The notes under the pieces are model-generated. The model searched no databases, had not been told where the DNA came from, and saw nothing but the letters and a program-made list of their open reading frames with translations. A DNA stretch of 64,000 nt from an uncultured Flavobacteriales bacterium (GTDB taxonomy: Bacteria; Bacteroidota; Bacteroidia; Flavobacteriales_D; Crocinitomicaceae). The translations under genes and the position numbers were made by a program. This document shows positions 48,068-58,015 of the stretch, one piece after another (position 1 is the stretch's first letter; every line of letters begins with the position of its first letter). Location of the stretch: NCBI GenBank assembly GCA_943789205.1, contig CALSTG010000001.1, positions 124,001-188,000 on the forward strand, written 5' to 3'.

Positions 48068-49540
48068 ATGCGCACATTCGTCTCCATTTTCGCTCTTTTA
48101 TGCCTCCTCTACTCTTGCTCAGAAGATGAAGTTATTTCTAATAAAATAATTTCAAATGCAGACTGGATTCAAAAAGGAACAAGATTTTGTTCAAACTCAA
48201 AGGAGCTTTTGGCTTTTGGTTCCGTAAACATCAAACAACTCTTAAATAAGGGGATTTACAACTCTGAACTTGGTCAATCTGGCCTATTACCTCTTGGGAT
48301 GATTGATGACTATAAAGAAGCTTTATTCACAGAATTGCCATTTTATTATACCGTTCACGCGGGCTCCGCGCTGACAATGCTTCCAAGAATCTCTATTCTT
48401 GCCAGGCATAAGAACCGGGAATTATTAATAAAAACCATAAAAAAAGATTTAACCATCAACAAAAGCATCACTAAGGGAGACTTAGAAGTATTATTCTTTG
48501 ATGATTTTACTATAGGTATTGGTTTGGATAATGCAGTGTTCATGCTTCATGATAGGATTTCTGAATTAAAAAAAATCAAACTAATTCAAAATTCATTTAA
48601 ATCAATTGACATTGAGAATAAAGACAATACGGTAACAGAAATACTGAGCGCCTCAAAAGACATCACATTGACATTCAACGCGGGCAACATTCAAGATCTT
48701 GGCATAAAAATATTAAACCAATCAGAAGGAGCTACCACATCCTTTGATTCGAAAGTTGCATTGCATTTGAGCTTTGAAAATGGAAAAATAAAAATTCAAA
48801 ACAAGAACTACCTCAGTAATGAAGTACTATCATGGAACCTTTTTGAAAACGATAGTAAGGCGCTTATTTCTGAGTTGGGAGCTGGATCACCTGTCGCGGC
48901 ATTTCTTGCAAACATCAATATTTCAGAATTAGAACGCCTTAAAAACAATTACTTTGAAGATGGTATTTCAAATACACTTCAAAACTCAAATATTGATCAA
49001 ATGTTATTAGGTTTGATTCCCAATGAACTTTCTGTAATTGAAGCCTTAATATCAAAAGACGGTTTAAATAGCTATTTCGATGGAAACATTGCAATCGGTG
49101 CTTATTCGTCAGACCGAATACATACAGAGTACAGTGCATTCCTAGGTATAGGATCTAGTCTTTCTGCCATAATAAATCAAGAAATAAAGCCGTTCATGGG
49201 GCTACTCGCAAGTACAAATATTACAGACTCAACCTTTTCATTGTATACATCCGAATTAAACGGCCCTCAAAATAAAACTGCTCCTTTGATACTCCCGAGA
49301 GGAGCCGAGACATTAGGAAATTCTCCATTATCATGTTTTGTGGATTTTGATCGCTTTCCGCTGAAAGATCTATTTATGGCAGAAGCTCTTCCAATAATTG
49401 AGTTACTATCCATGGCTACAATTAATGCCAGTATGACAAATTCAGAACTCACACTTTTTATGAATGATTCTCAAACAAACTCCCTGACTCAAATTTGCAA
49501 TTCAATACCAAGTTTGCTAATAAGGCTGGCATTTTTATAA
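48068..49540 (+). CDS. Hypothetical lipoprotein
   Basis: 490 residues starting MRTFVSIFALLCLLYSCSED: signal peptide with lipobox LLYSC. The mature protein is a long alpha/beta polypeptide with hydrophobic strands (TVHAGSALTMLPRISILARH). It has no repeats or catalytic motif that I can name. The start is ATG at 48068 rather than TTG at 48041, since only the former puts the signal peptide at the N-terminus. trmB follows after 4 bp. Function unknown; it may be a DUF3352-like surface protein, but this is weak. Confidence 0.78.
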   Translation: MRTFVSIFALLCLLYSCSEDEVISNKIISNADWIQKGTRFCSNSKELLAFGSVNIKQLLNKGIYNSELGQSGLLPLGMIDDYKEALFTELPFYYTVHAGSALTMLPRISILARHKNRELLIKTIKKDLTINKSITKGDLEVLFFDDFTIGIGLDNAVFMLHDRISELKKIKLIQNSFKSIDIENKDNTVTEILSASKDITLTFNAGNIQDLGIKILNQSEGATTSFDSKVALHLSFENGKIKIQNKNYLSNEVLSWNLFENDSKALISELGAGSPVAAFLANINISELERLKNNYFEDGISNTLQNSNIDQMLLGLIPNELSVIEALISKDGLNSYFDGNIAIGAYSSDRIHTEYSAFLGIGSSLSAIINQEIKPFMGLLASTNITDSTFSLYTSELNGPQNKTAPLILPRGAETLGNSPLSCFVDFDRFPLKDLFMAEALPIIELLSMATINASMTNSELTLFMNDSQTNSLTQICNSIPSLLIRLAFL

Positions 49541-49544
49541 GATT

Positions 49545-50210
49545 ATGGGTAAAGATAAATTATGGCGTTTTTCTGAAATCAAAAGATTTCCAAATGTAAC
49601 GGAAGCCCCTTTTTCAGAAGCTTTTCCATTAAAAGGTAAATGGAAGACAGAAATCTTTAAAAACAATAAGCCCATAGTACTAGAGCTCGGTTGTGGTAAA
49701 GGTGAATATGCGGTTGGCTTAGGAAAAATGTTTCCTGAAAAGAATTTCTTAGGCATAGATATTAAAGGGAACAGAATGTATATTGGTGCCAAAGAGGCTC
49801 TTGAGAAAGGCATGGATAATGTGCAGTTCTTAAGAACTAGAATTGATTTTATTGAAAACTTTTTTGCCAAAGATGAAATCGATGAAATTTGGCTAACCTT
49901 TTCAGATCCACAACCAAAAAAGCCGAGAAAACGACTCACCTCTCCCCTTTTTATTGGCAGGTACAGAGCTTTCCTAAAGAAAAATGGTTTGATTCATGTA
50001 AAAACTGATAGTGATGTACTATTTGAATACACTGAAGAACAAATTCAAAGCGAAGGTTACAAATGTCATGAGCTCACATGGAACTTGTACGGTGAATTTC
50101 AAAACAAGCTTTCAGGAAGAGAAAAAGAAATATTCCAAATTAAAACGCATTACGAGGAATTATTTGCCAGCAAAGGCTCCGTCATCAAATATTGCTGCTT
50201 TGAAATCTAA
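49545..50210 (+). CDS. trmB: tRNA (guanine-N7)-methyltransferase
   Basis: 221-residue SAM-dependent enzyme that makes m7G46 in tRNA. The SAM loop is VLELGCGKGEYAVGL, followed by FLGIDIKGNRMYIGAKEA and the signature IWLTFSDPQPKKPRKRLTSP with the catalytic Asp. Normal length. It starts 4 bp after the lipoprotein gene and converges with gatC, their ends being adjacent. Confidence 0.96.
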   Translation: MGKDKLWRFSEIKRFPNVTEAPFSEAFPLKGKWKTEIFKNNKPIVLELGCGKGEYAVGLGKMFPEKNFLGIDIKGNRMYIGAKEALEKGMDNVQFLRTRIDFIENFFAKDEIDEIWLTFSDPQPKKPRKRLTSPLFIGRYRAFLKKNGLIHVKTDSDVLFEYTEEQIQSEGYKCHELTWNLYGEFQNKLSGREKEIFQIKTHYEELFASKGSVIKYCCFEI

Positions 50211-50501
50211 TTATTTATCCAGGACCTTAGGTATTCTGAAATAGTCTGAATCTTTTTTTGGTGCATTTAAAAGTGCATCTTCTTTTGTTAAGGTCTGATC
50301 AACTATGTCTTCCCTTAACACATTGACTTTATCATTCATAAAAATAAGGGGCTCAACATCATCTGTATCCACCTCAGAAAGCTTATCCATAAAGCCAATG
50401 ATTTTTTCCATATCTCCCTTAATGGACTCAAGCTCTTCGCCTTTAAAATCGAGCCTCGCTAAATGAGCGATATGTTTTACAATGTCGTCGGTTATTTTCA
50501 C
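50211..50501 (-). CDS. gatC: Asp-tRNA(Asn)/Glu-tRNA(Gln) amidotransferase subunit C
   Basis: 96-residue small subunit of the GatCAB complex. The pattern IVKHIAHLARLDFKGEELES followed by VDTDDVEPLIFMNDKVNVLRED and a short C-terminal FRIPKVLDK is typical. The start is GTG at 50501. A sequence TAACTTCG-CACC-GTG precedes it (one mismatch to TAnnTTTG), so it may have its own promoter overlapping the end of plsC. gatA and gatB are not nearby. Confidence 0.94.
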   Translation of the reverse strand: MKITDDIVKHIAHLARLDFKGEELESIKGDMEKIIGFMDKLSEVDTDDVEPLIFMNDKVNVLREDIVDQTLTKEDALLNAPKKDSDYFRIPKVLDK

Positions 50502-50510
50502 GGTGCGAAG

Positions 50511-51287
50511 TTAAGCATTTACTTCATTTGAATACAAATGAGGATATTCCTTTTTTAAAGGTGCCTCTACACGACTAAAACAGAGCTCTTTTAATTCAGT
50601 AAAAGACTTTTTAGCTACAAGCTCTTTTGATATGTATTTACCAATATAGAACCTTGAAACTCCTGGTCTAGCAGGACCAAAGACCATCGTTGGGTCAGAG
50701 AAAAGCAGATGATTCGTTGTAAATGTTATTGGTACGATTGGTACATTAGCTTCCTTAGCTATTTTAAAAGCGCCATTTTTAAAAGGCATCATTTTTGGGA
50801 TATTTACTTCAGGGATCGTTCCCTCAGGAAAAATAACAAGAGACCAGCCTTCCTCTATGGCCTCTAATGCCAATTGAAATGAAACCCCCACCTTTTTACG
50901 ATCAAATCTAAATACAGGAATATTTAAATTCTTAAAATACGTTCGTATGATCGGGTATGTGAGTATCTCGCTTTTACCTAAAAACACAAAAGGATGCTTA
51001 GGAAGCATAGAATACATGAAAAATATATCCAAATAAGAGGTGTGATTTGCAACAATAATATAAGGACCCTCAGGTAAAGCCTCTTTTTCGACACAGCGAA
51101 CAACGTAAAAACAAAATATCCGCATTAACCAGCTCCAAATCATAAATAATTTGAAGCTCATTTTTTTCCAAGATTTCTTTAAAAGTACGACTCGAAAAAA
51201 AGGATATAACAAAATCGCAAAAAAAGAAAACACCAAAAAGATATATATCTTCCACAGATTACCCACTAAACCTTGCAAAATCCTCAT
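50511..51287 (-). CDS. plsC: 1-acyl-sn-glycerol-3-phosphate acyltransferase
   Basis: 258-residue membrane-associated lysophosphatidate acyltransferase. The HxxxxD motif is in ANHTSYLDIFF and the glycerophosphate-binding FPEGTIPE follows, with a hydrophobic N-terminal anchor (IYIFLVFSFFAILLYPFFRV). The ATG at 51287 is preferred; the GTG immediately upstream at 51290 is possible. gatC follows after 9 bp. Confidence 0.93.
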   Translation of the reverse strand: MRILQGLVGNLWKIYIFLVFSFFAILLYPFFRVVLLKKSWKKMSFKLFMIWSWLMRIFCFYVVRCVEKEALPEGPYIIVANHTSYLDIFFMYSMLPKHPFVFLGKSEILTYPIIRTYFKNLNIPVFRFDRKKVGVSFQLALEAIEEGWSLVIFPEGTIPEVNIPKMMPFKNGAFKIAKEANVPIVPITFTTNHLLFSDPTMVFGPARPGVSRFYIGKYISKELVAKKSFTELKELCFSRVEAPLKKEYPHLYSNEVNA

Positions 51288-51356
51288 CACAAAGAAAATT
51301 AAGAAAAAGAATTGGAAATCAAAGGAAATATATTTTCTACTTTTACATAATAAGCT

Positions 51357-52331
51357 ATGGCGAGAATTTTAACCGGAATACAGAGTACAGGCACCACTCA
51401 TTTAGGAAATCTTTTGGGTGCAATCATACCCGCAGTAAATCTTTCAAAAGAGGATGATAATGAATCCTTTCTTTTTATCGCTGATTTACATGCATTAACT
51501 CAAGTAAAGGACGCTGAACTTTTAAAGGAAAACACATATAAAACAGCAGCAGCATGGCTTGCGTGTGGCCTTGACCCTGAAAAAACAATCTTTTATCGTC
51601 AAAGCGATATTCCCGAGGTTACGGAGTTAATGTGGCATTTGTTGTGTTTTTACCCTTATAAAAGACTCACATTAGCGCATTCATTTAAAGATAAGGCGGA
51701 TCGTCTTGATGATGTTAATGGTGGTCTATTCACCTATCCTATGCTTATGGCTGCCGATATTTTGCTCTATGATGCAGAGGTTGTTCCTGTTGGAAAAGAT
51801 CAAAAGCAACATATCGAAATGACCCGTGATGTGGCGACAAAGTTCAACCTGCAACATGGCGATACATTTATAATCCCTGAGGATGCTATTGCTGAAGATA
51901 CCAAGCTCATACCCGGAACAGATGGACATAAAATGAGTAAATCAAGGAATAACCTAATAGATATTTTTCTTCCAGATAAAAAACTTCGCAAACAAATCAT
52001 GTCAATTGTATCAAACAGCGAAGCATTAGAAGACCCCAAAGATCCTGATAATTGCAATATATTTTCTCTTTATTCTATTATTGCTGCACCTGATGCCATT
52101 GCAGAAATGAGAAACAACTACGAAAATGGAGGTTATGGTTATGGACATGCAAAACAAGCATTATATGAGCTCATTCTTGAAAAATTTGAAAAAGAACGTA
52201 CAAGCTTTCAGTACTTAATGCATAACCAGAAAGAGATAGAAGAAGCGTTAGCTGTTGGTGCAAAAAAAGCCAGAAAAGTTGCTCAGGAGGTTATTCAAAG
52301 AGTCAGAACAAAATCAGGAACCTCGCACTAA
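51357..52331 (+). CDS. trpS: Tryptophan-tRNA ligase
   Basis: 324-residue class I aminoacyl-tRNA synthetase. HIGH-equivalent TTHLGNLLGA, PVGKDQKQHIEMTRD and the KMSKS loop in DGHKMSKSRNN are all present. Normal length. Its stop interlocks with that of the convergent TIGR03643 gene (CTAA). Divergent from plsC. Confidence 0.97.
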   Translation: MARILTGIQSTGTTHLGNLLGAIIPAVNLSKEDDNESFLFIADLHALTQVKDAELLKENTYKTAAAWLACGLDPEKTIFYRQSDIPEVTELMWHLLCFYPYKRLTLAHSFKDKADRLDDVNGGLFTYPMLMAADILLYDAEVVPVGKDQKQHIEMTRDVATKFNLQHGDTFIIPEDAIAEDTKLIPGTDGHKMSKSRNNLIDIFLPDKKLRKQIMSIVSNSEALEDPKDPDNCNIFSLYSIIAAPDAIAEMRNNYENGGYGYGHAKQALYELILEKFEKERTSFQYLMHNQKEIEEALAVGAKKARKVAQEVIQRVRTKSGTSH

Positions 52332-52588
52332 GTTACTTTATTATTACTGATGCTTCGCTGACGCGAACAACGATGTCTTCCTACGGTGAAAGCTCTTTTA
52401 GCTTGATGTTTTGTTCCTCTACCCTGAACTCGTTTCCTCCAGCGCCTCCAACTGCTCGGTTTCAAGTGGGTTCGCATGAGAACAATTACCTCTTTTTCTG
52501 ATAAGCCAAATTGAAAAGATATGGCATCGAATGGTGTTCGGTCCTCCCAAGCCATCTCAATAACCCTGTCGACTTCATGTGTTTCCAT
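52328..52588 (-). CDS. TIGR03643 family protein
   Basis: 86 residues starting [20 protein letters not shown], with [35 protein letters not shown] and a basic tail. This is the complete TIGR03643 pattern, a small helix-turn-helix-like protein of unknown function common in bacteria, often near photolyase or DUF2256 genes. The start codon shares CATG with the divergent DUF2256 gene. A longer in-frame extension to 52786 is only the shadow of that gene. Confidence 0.9.
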   Translation of the reverse strand: METHEVDRVIEMAWEDRTPFDAISFQFGLSEKEVIVLMRTHLKPSSWRRWRKRVQGRGTKHQAKRAFTVGRHRCSRQRSISNNKVT

Positions 52589-52778
52589 GAAAAGAAAACA
52601 ATTAAATCCTTCAAAATGTTTAGGATTTGTGAAAGCATTAAAGAAAGAAAATAGACCTACAAAAGTTTGCTTAATCTGTAAAAAGCCTTTTACTTGGAGA
52701 AAGAAATGGCAAAGATGTTGGGAGGAAGTAAAGTATTGCAGTGAGCGATGTAAGCGAAATAAAAGGCCTAACGAATGA
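52587..52778 (+). CDS. DUF2256 domain protein (small Cys4 zinc-ribbon-like)
   Basis: 63 residues from the ATG at 52587 ([20 protein letters not shown]). The family core reads [20 protein letters not shown] followed by [17 protein letters not shown], with CxxC and CxxxC metal ligands. An alternative GTG start at 52629 would give 49 residues and a more usual N-terminal length. It partners TIGR03643 in many genomes. Its 3' end overlaps the convergent DUF6089 gene by 11 bp. Confidence 0.88.
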   Translation: MKRKQLNPSKCLGFVKALKKENRPTKVCLICKKPFTWRKKWQRCWEEVKYCSERCKRNKRPNE

Positions 52779-53595
52779 CAGGGCAATTGTTTCCCTTCCC
52801 TAGTCTAAAAGTGAGCATACCGCCTGCATACACATACCAATCTTTAGTGCTCGAATTACCTCTACGACCTTGAAATGAGCCATCAAGACTTCTATTCGAT
52901 AAAGCCACAGCATTGGCGCCATTAATGGACTCAAGGGAAGCAGGTGACATATAAGTGTCCGCACCGACATCATCAATATAATCCGTAAATGTTTTTCGAA
53001 TGGCAATGTCCAGGTTAAAAGAACAAAACTTACCTAAAGAAAATTTCACACCAAGGCCTAAGGGTAGACATATCTGGTATTTTTGATATGGTTTCGTTCC
53101 ACCTGACTTACTCTGCCCCTCTGTACCAATAGATTGTAAATCTATTGTCGCGCCATTAAATTCCGTTTGTGGATTCATATGAAATAAACCTATCTGTGTA
53201 ATCATATATGCGGTGCCAATATAGCGCCTATTCCCAAACTGAAAAGGCATATAATGAAATTCTAAACCGCCAGCAATTTCTGAAATTTGAGATTTAAAAT
53301 TCAAATTTCGATTTAATATTACGTCCTGCTTTGCATCTTTATCATCTGCAGCAATATTTCCATATGTCGCGTTAAACCTAAGCGTTAGCCGCGAGTGTAC
53401 GTTGAATCGATAAACTAAGCTTCCAGCCAATTTACTTTTATAAAAAGGTTTAAATTGATTTAAATCACCAATATAAAACATGGTACCAGCGTGTACACCG
53501 ATCTCAGATCGAGATAAAAAGTTCGGTTGTTGTGCTCTAGAATTTAAAGAGAACAGCGTTAGAAAAATGAAAATACATCTCGCAGTCACAATCAA
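52768..53595 (-). CDS. DUF6089-type outer membrane beta-barrel protein
   Basis: 275 residues: signal peptide ([10 protein letters not shown]) and a small barrel with alternating strands. The N-terminal pattern [19 protein letters not shown] and the core [20 protein letters not shown] fit DUF6089. A C-terminal strand has [11 protein letters not shown]. The start is TTG at 53595 or GTG at 53589; there is no ATG ahead of the signal peptide. It probably resides in the outer membrane; role unknown. Confidence 0.85.
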   Translation of the reverse strand: MIVTARCIFIFLTLFSLNSRAQQPNFLSRSEIGVHAGTMFYIGDLNQFKPFYKSKLAGSLVYRFNVHSRLTLRFNATYGNIAADDKDAKQDVILNRNLNFKSQISEIAGGLEFHYMPFQFGNRRYIGTAYMITQIGLFHMNPQTEFNGATIDLQSIGTEGQSKSGGTKPYQKYQICLPLGLGVKFSLGKFCSFNLDIAIRKTFTDYIDDVGADTYMSPASLESINGANAVALSNRSLDGSFQGRRGNSSTKDWYVYAGGMLTFRLGKGNNCPVIR

Positions 53596-53640
53596 TTAAC
53601 GATTCGAAAACTATTTTATTACGGTTTTAGCAGTATAAAT

Positions 53641-55440
53641 TTAGTTTTTTTGAGCACGTTTTCTATCCATTTCCTTCAAAAGAATTTTACGTATCCGAAG
53701 TGTTTGAGGCGTAACCTCAACATATTCATCACGCTGGATGTATTCTAAACATTCTTCTAAACTAAATATTCTTGGGGGTGCAATACGCACTTTGTCGTCG
53801 GCTCCTGAGGAGCGCATATTTGACATTTTCTTTGTTTTAGTAACATTTACGCAAAGATCCCCTGCTCTTGAATTCTCCCCAATTACTTGACCCTCATAAA
53901 TGTCTTGATTTGAACCAATGAAGAAAGTTCCGCGTTCCTGAAGGTTATTCAATGAAAATGGAATTGACTTACCAAGTTCTAATGAAATAAGTGAGCCATT
54001 TTGACGACCAGGTATCTCTCCCTTAAATGGTTGGTATTCTATATACCTATGAGTCATGATCGCCTCACCTGCAGTTTGTGTAAGTAGATAATTCCTTAAC
54101 CCTATAATCCCTCGTGAAGGAATTTGAAATTGCATTACCATACGTGCTCCTTTAGGCTCCATATTAAGCATCTCCCCTCTTCTTTTAGTTACAGCTTCTA
54201 CTGCTGTACCACTAAATTCTTCAGGTAAGTCAATCGTCAACTCCTCTACAGGTTCACACTTTTTTCCATCGATTTCTTTTAGAATCACTTGCGGCTGTCC
54301 AACCTGAAGCTCATATCCTTCTCTTCTCATAGTCTCAATCAAAACGGACAAATGCAATACACCTCTACCGTATACCAGCCATTTGTCTGCTTTATCTGTT
54401 TCATGAACGCGTAATGCAAGATTTTTTTCAAGTTCTTTTGTCAAGCGTTCTTGAATATGCCTTGAGGTTACGAATTTCCCTTCCTTTCCAAAAAATGGAG
54501 AATCATTGATTGAAAAAAGCATAGACATTGTAGGTTCATCCATATTTATGGTAGGCAATGCTTCTGGGTTTTCAGCATCACAAATAGAATCTCCAATTTC
54601 AAAACCTTCAATTCCTGTAACAGCACAAATATCACCCGGTGTCACAGCATTTACTTTAACACGTTGAATTCCGTCAAATATAAATAGCTCCTTTACACGA
54701 TGTCTTTCTGTAGAACCATCTCTTTTTGATAAAATAATTGGCATATTTTCTTTGAGTTCACCTCGCGTGAGTCTTCCAATTGCAATTCGTCCTACATATG
54801 ACGAAAAATCTAAGGAAGTAATGAGCATTTGCGTATTTCCATCTGCGATTTCTTTCGGTGGGAAATAATTCAGAACCTCATCTAACAATGGGGATATTGA
54901 ACCAGATGGTGTTTTCCAATCTGTTGACATCCAATTGTTCTTTGCAGAACCATATATTGTTGGGAAATCTAATTGCTCTTCGGAGGCATCAAGCTCAAAC
55001 ATTAAGTCAAAAACTTTTTCATGCACCTCTTCTGGTGTACAATTTTCTTTATCTACCTTATTGACAACAACCAAAGGCTTCAAACCCATAGAAAGGGCTT
55101 TACCTAGAACAAATCTTGTTTGTGGCATCGGTCCTTCAAATGCATCAACTAGGAGACAAACTCCATCCGCCATATTCAAAACACGCTCAACTTCTCCTCC
55201 AAAATCGGCGTGACCTGGAGTATCAATAATGTTGATTTTAGTATTCTTATAGGTTACAGATACATTTTTGGAAACGATTGTAATCCCCCGTTCCTTTTCT
55301 AGATCATTATTATCCATAATAAGCTCACCAGTAGGTCTATCTCGCTCATTAATAAAATCACCAGCTTCAATCATTTTATCAACCAAAGTAGTCTTGCCAT
55401 GGTCAACGTGCGCTATAATCGCAATATTTCTTATCTCCAT
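53641..55440 (-). CDS. typA: Translational GTPase TypA/BipA
   Basis: 599-residue ribosome-binding GTPase of the EF-G family. The G domain shows AHVDHGKTTLVDKMIEAG, RGITIVSKNVS, IIDTPGHADFGGEVERV and VVNKVDKE, followed by domains II, III and V and the BipA-specific C-terminal domain (PPRIFSLEECLEYIQRDEYV). It is 15 bp downstream of the DEAD-box helicase gene, so they probably share an mRNA; both are linked to cold adaptation. Confidence 0.97.
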   Translation of the reverse strand: MEIRNIAIIAHVDHGKTTLVDKMIEAGDFINERDRPTGELIMDNNDLEKERGITIVSKNVSVTYKNTKINIIDTPGHADFGGEVERVLNMADGVCLLVDAFEGPMPQTRFVLGKALSMGLKPLVVVNKVDKENCTPEEVHEKVFDLMFELDASEEQLDFPTIYGSAKNNWMSTDWKTPSGSISPLLDEVLNYFPPKEIADGNTQMLITSLDFSSYVGRIAIGRLTRGELKENMPIILSKRDGSTERHRVKELFIFDGIQRVKVNAVTPGDICAVTGIEGFEIGDSICDAENPEALPTINMDEPTMSMLFSINDSPFFGKEGKFVTSRHIQERLTKELEKNLALRVHETDKADKWLVYGRGVLHLSVLIETMRREGYELQVGQPQVILKEIDGKKCEPVEELTIDLPEEFSGTAVEAVTKRRGEMLNMEPKGARMVMQFQIPSRGIIGLRNYLLTQTAGEAIMTHRYIEYQPFKGEIPGRQNGSLISLELGKSIPFSLNNLQERGTFFIGSNQDIYEGQVIGENSRAGDLCVNVTKTKKMSNMRSSGADDKVRIAPPRIFSLEECLEYIQRDEYVEVTPQTLRIRKILLKEMDRKRAQKN

Positions 55441-55455
55441 TAAAATAAAATTGTA

Positions 55456-57309
55456 TTAACGTCCTCTATGTCTCGGTTTATCAGAACCTGATCTTCTTCC
55501 CGACCCACCATTTCTATCTCCTGAACGACGGTCGGAACCGCCACGGCCACTGTCTCTCCCTCCAGATCTCTTACTTCTAAAATTACTGCCTCCTGATCTT
55601 CTAAAACCACCGCCACCAGAACGATTTCCACCAGAACGACCTCCGCCTGATCTACGATCACCACCAGAGCCTTTTGAACCTCCATTTTGCGTATTGGTTA
55701 CCTCAACAGATAATTTGTTTCCTTCAAATTCAGTACCATTCACACTTTTTAGAATGCGTTCGGTATGCGCCTCATCAACATCGAAAAATGCATATGATGT
55801 CATAATATCTATACGACCAATGACATCTGACTTGATTCCAGCAGCGTCACAAACAACACGGAGTAATGCACCAGGGTTCAGACCATCTCTACGACCTGCA
55901 CTCAAGAAAAAACGTGTTTTACCTTCATCTCTTGCGCGCTGACCTTTATCCTTACGGTCACCTCGGTCTCTTCCTGAATCTTGTTTTGCCCTTTGATTCA
56001 AATCACCAGCTCTGTCGTAGTACTCAATAAATCTGTTAAACTCGGCAGAAACGAACTTCTTTATGATCTCCGTCTTGTCCATAGTTTCGAAAGAAGCCAA
56101 TATTTGAGGCATAAATTTCTCAATATCTTTCTCTTTAACGCTTATATCTATGGTATTTTGGATAAGCTTCATGAGCTGAATCTCACATATTTCCTCTGCG
56201 TTTGGAATTTGACCTTGTGCAAATTCTGTTCGCATTTGCTTTTCAATAGATTTAATTTTGAAACCTTCTTTTGGCGTGATTAACACCAATGACTGTCCCT
56301 TTTTACCCGCACGAGCTGTACGTCCGCTTCTATGCGTATAATTTTCATTATCGTCAGGTAGGTTATAATTGATTACATGTGTAATATCATCAACATCAAT
56401 ACCACGAGCTGCCACATCAGTTGCCACTAATATCTGAAGTTCTTTACTTCTAAACCTGGCCATTACACGATCCCGCATGGGCTGCGTCAAATCTCCATGA
56501 AGAGGTTCTGCATTGTAACCCTCGCGCGCTAGCTTTTCAGCTACCGTGCCAGTTTCATGCTTGGTTCTACAAAATATGAGTCCATAAATCTTTGGATGAA
56601 AATCAATAAGACGTTTGACGGCCTCGTATCTATCTCTCTCTTTAACCACATAATAAATGTGCTCAATATTTTCGTTTGTTTGATTTTTGTGACCAATAGA
56701 AACCTCTAGAGGGTCGGTCATATATGTTTGTGCAATACGCGCGACATCTTTCGGCATTGTAGCCGAAAACAACCAAACGCTTTTGCTGTCTGGAGTGGTT
56801 TCAAGTATATCATCAATATCCTCTTTGAAACCCATATTTAACATTTCGTCTGCTTCGTCCAACACTACATGCTGTACATCTGAAAGTTGGACTGCTTTAC
56901 GTTTTATTAAATCCAATAACCTACCTGGAGTAGCGACAATTACAGATACACCTTTCTTGATTTGGGTCATCTGACGTCTTATATCTGCACCCCCGTATAC
57001 CGAAACTACGTTACATTTCAGGTATTTTGAAAAAACTTCTAAATCCCTTGTAATCTGCAAACACAGTTCCCTTGTAGGACAAATAATAAGGCCTTGTGGC
57101 CGATTTGATTTTGGATCAATTGCATTGATCAAAGGCAATCCAAATGCTGCCGTTTTCCCCGTTCCGGTCTGTGCTAACCCAACGAAATCACAATCGTCTT
57201 TCATTAGGTGGGGAATTGCTTGTTCCTGGATAGGAGTCGGTGCTTCAAAACCCAATTCTTTTAACGACTTCAGCACCTCTTCTCTCAATCCCAGCTCTTC
57301 AAATGTCAT
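55456..57309 (-). CDS. deaD: DEAD-box RNA helicase (DeaD/CsdA type) with RGG tail
   Basis: 617 residues: Q motif (FEAPTPIQEQAIPHL), motif I AQTGTGKTAA, motif II DEADE, motif III SAT, and motif VI HRSGRTARAG. A DbpA/CsdA-type RNA-binding domain follows at about 460-535 (KTRFFLSAGRRDGLNPGALL). A Gly/Arg/Ser-rich tail of some 70 residues likely binds RNA non-specifically. Expected role: ribosome assembly or mRNA unwinding in the cold. Upstream of typA. Confidence 0.95.
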   Translation of the reverse strand: MTFEELGLREEVLKSLKELGFEAPTPIQEQAIPHLMKDDCDFVGLAQTGTGKTAAFGLPLINAIDPKSNRPQGLIICPTRELCLQITRDLEVFSKYLKCNVVSVYGGADIRRQMTQIKKGVSVIVATPGRLLDLIKRKAVQLSDVQHVVLDEADEMLNMGFKEDIDDILETTPDSKSVWLFSATMPKDVARIAQTYMTDPLEVSIGHKNQTNENIEHIYYVVKERDRYEAVKRLIDFHPKIYGLIFCRTKHETGTVAEKLAREGYNAEPLHGDLTQPMRDRVMARFRSKELQILVATDVAARGIDVDDITHVINYNLPDDNENYTHRSGRTARAGKKGQSLVLITPKEGFKIKSIEKQMRTEFAQGQIPNAEEICEIQLMKLIQNTIDISVKEKDIEKFMPQILASFETMDKTEIIKKFVSAEFNRFIEYYDRAGDLNQRAKQDSGRDRGDRKDKGQRARDEGKTRFFLSAGRRDGLNPGALLRVVCDAAGIKSDVIGRIDIMTSYAFFDVDEAHTERILKSVNGTEFEGNKLSVEVTNTQNGGSKGSGGDRRSGGGRSGGNRSGGGGFRRSGGSNFRSKRSGGRDSGRGGSDRRSGDRNGGSGRRSGSDKPRHRGR

Positions 57310-57331
57310 TCTTAAATGTTTAAATTGGGTG

Positions 57332-57339
57332 CAAAGGTA
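57332..57339 (-). promoter_or_regulatory. -7 promoter element of the helicase-typA operon
   Basis: TACCTTTG on the minus strand followed by CACCC, 22 nt before the ATG at 57309. Confidence 0.55.
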
Positions 57340-57434
57340 CGTATAAAAGAGTGCTTAGACGATTATTCTACCTTTATTTACTTGTATTACAGATATTAGA
57401 GGCTTAATTCTATGCTTAGAAAGTTAAGTTTTTC

Positions 57435-57442
57435 TATTTTTG
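57435..57442 (+). promoter_or_regulatory. -7 promoter element of the DUF5606 gene
   Basis: TATTTTTG 14 nt before the ATG at 57457, matching TAnnTTTG. Confidence 0.5.
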
Positions 57443-57456
57443 AACAAATTTTTTAA

Positions 57457-58002
57457 ATGGAATTACAGGAAATTATTTCAATCACAGGAAGACCAGGTCT
57501 TTTCAAAGTAGTAGCTCAAGGAAAAAACAACGTAATCGTTGAATCTATAGTAGATAAGAAAAGATTTCCCGCATACGCCTCTGATAGAATATCAACATTG
57601 GGCGATATTAGCATCTATACCACAGAAGAAGATGTAAAACTTACAGATGTGCTCGCATCTTTTCATGATGAGTACAAAGGAAAAGAATGTCCTTCTCACA
57701 AAGAAGACCTTTCCGTGCTTGAAGGTTTGTTAGAAAAAATTCTTCCTACCTACGATAAGGAACGTGTTTACAAGTCTGACTTAAGAAAAATATTTCAGTG
57801 GTATAACATCCTTATTAAAGCAGGCATTACCATAAAAGAGGTAGAAGAAAAACCTGAAGAAAAGACCGAGGAAAAAGCAGCTAAAAAAGCAGCTCCGAAA
57901 AAGGCGGCTCCGAAAAAATCAGCACCAAAAGCTAAAGGTGGTAAACCTTCTTCAGCTAAAAAATCTGGCCCTACTAAAACCGGTTCTCAACGCGGTAAAT
58001 AA
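57457..58002 (+). CDS. DUF5606 domain protein with Lys/Ala/Pro-rich tail
   Basis: 181 residues. Residues 1-130 form the DUF5606 domain (MELQEIISITGRPGLFKVVA, then NNVIVESIVDKKRFPAY, then YDKERVYKSDLRKIFQWYN). Residues 130-181 are a low-complexity basic tail with repeated AAPKKAAPKK units, probably disordered and perhaps nucleic-acid binding. Family function unknown; it is conserved in Bacteroidota. The M3 peptidase gene begins 13 bp downstream. Confidence 0.9.
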   Translation: MELQEIISITGRPGLFKVVAQGKNNVIVESIVDKKRFPAYASDRISTLGDISIYTTEEDVKLTDVLASFHDEYKGKECPSHKEDLSVLEGLLEKILPTYDKERVYKSDLRKIFQWYNILIKAGITIKEVEEKPEEKTEEKAAKKAAPKKAAPKKSAPKAKGGKPSSAKKSGPTKTGSQRGK

Positions 58003-58015
58003 ATCAAAATACATC

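Noticed and set aside
52589..52786. N-terminal extension of the TIGR03643 protein reaching 52786 on the minus strand
   Set aside because: The extra 66 residues are antisense to the conserved Cys4 core of DUF2256 and match nothing in the TIGR03643 family.
55440..55685. Val/Glu-rich open frame opposite the helicase tail
   Set aside because: It is an alternate frame of the Gly/Arg-rich repeat region of the helicase; its composition follows from that low-complexity DNA.
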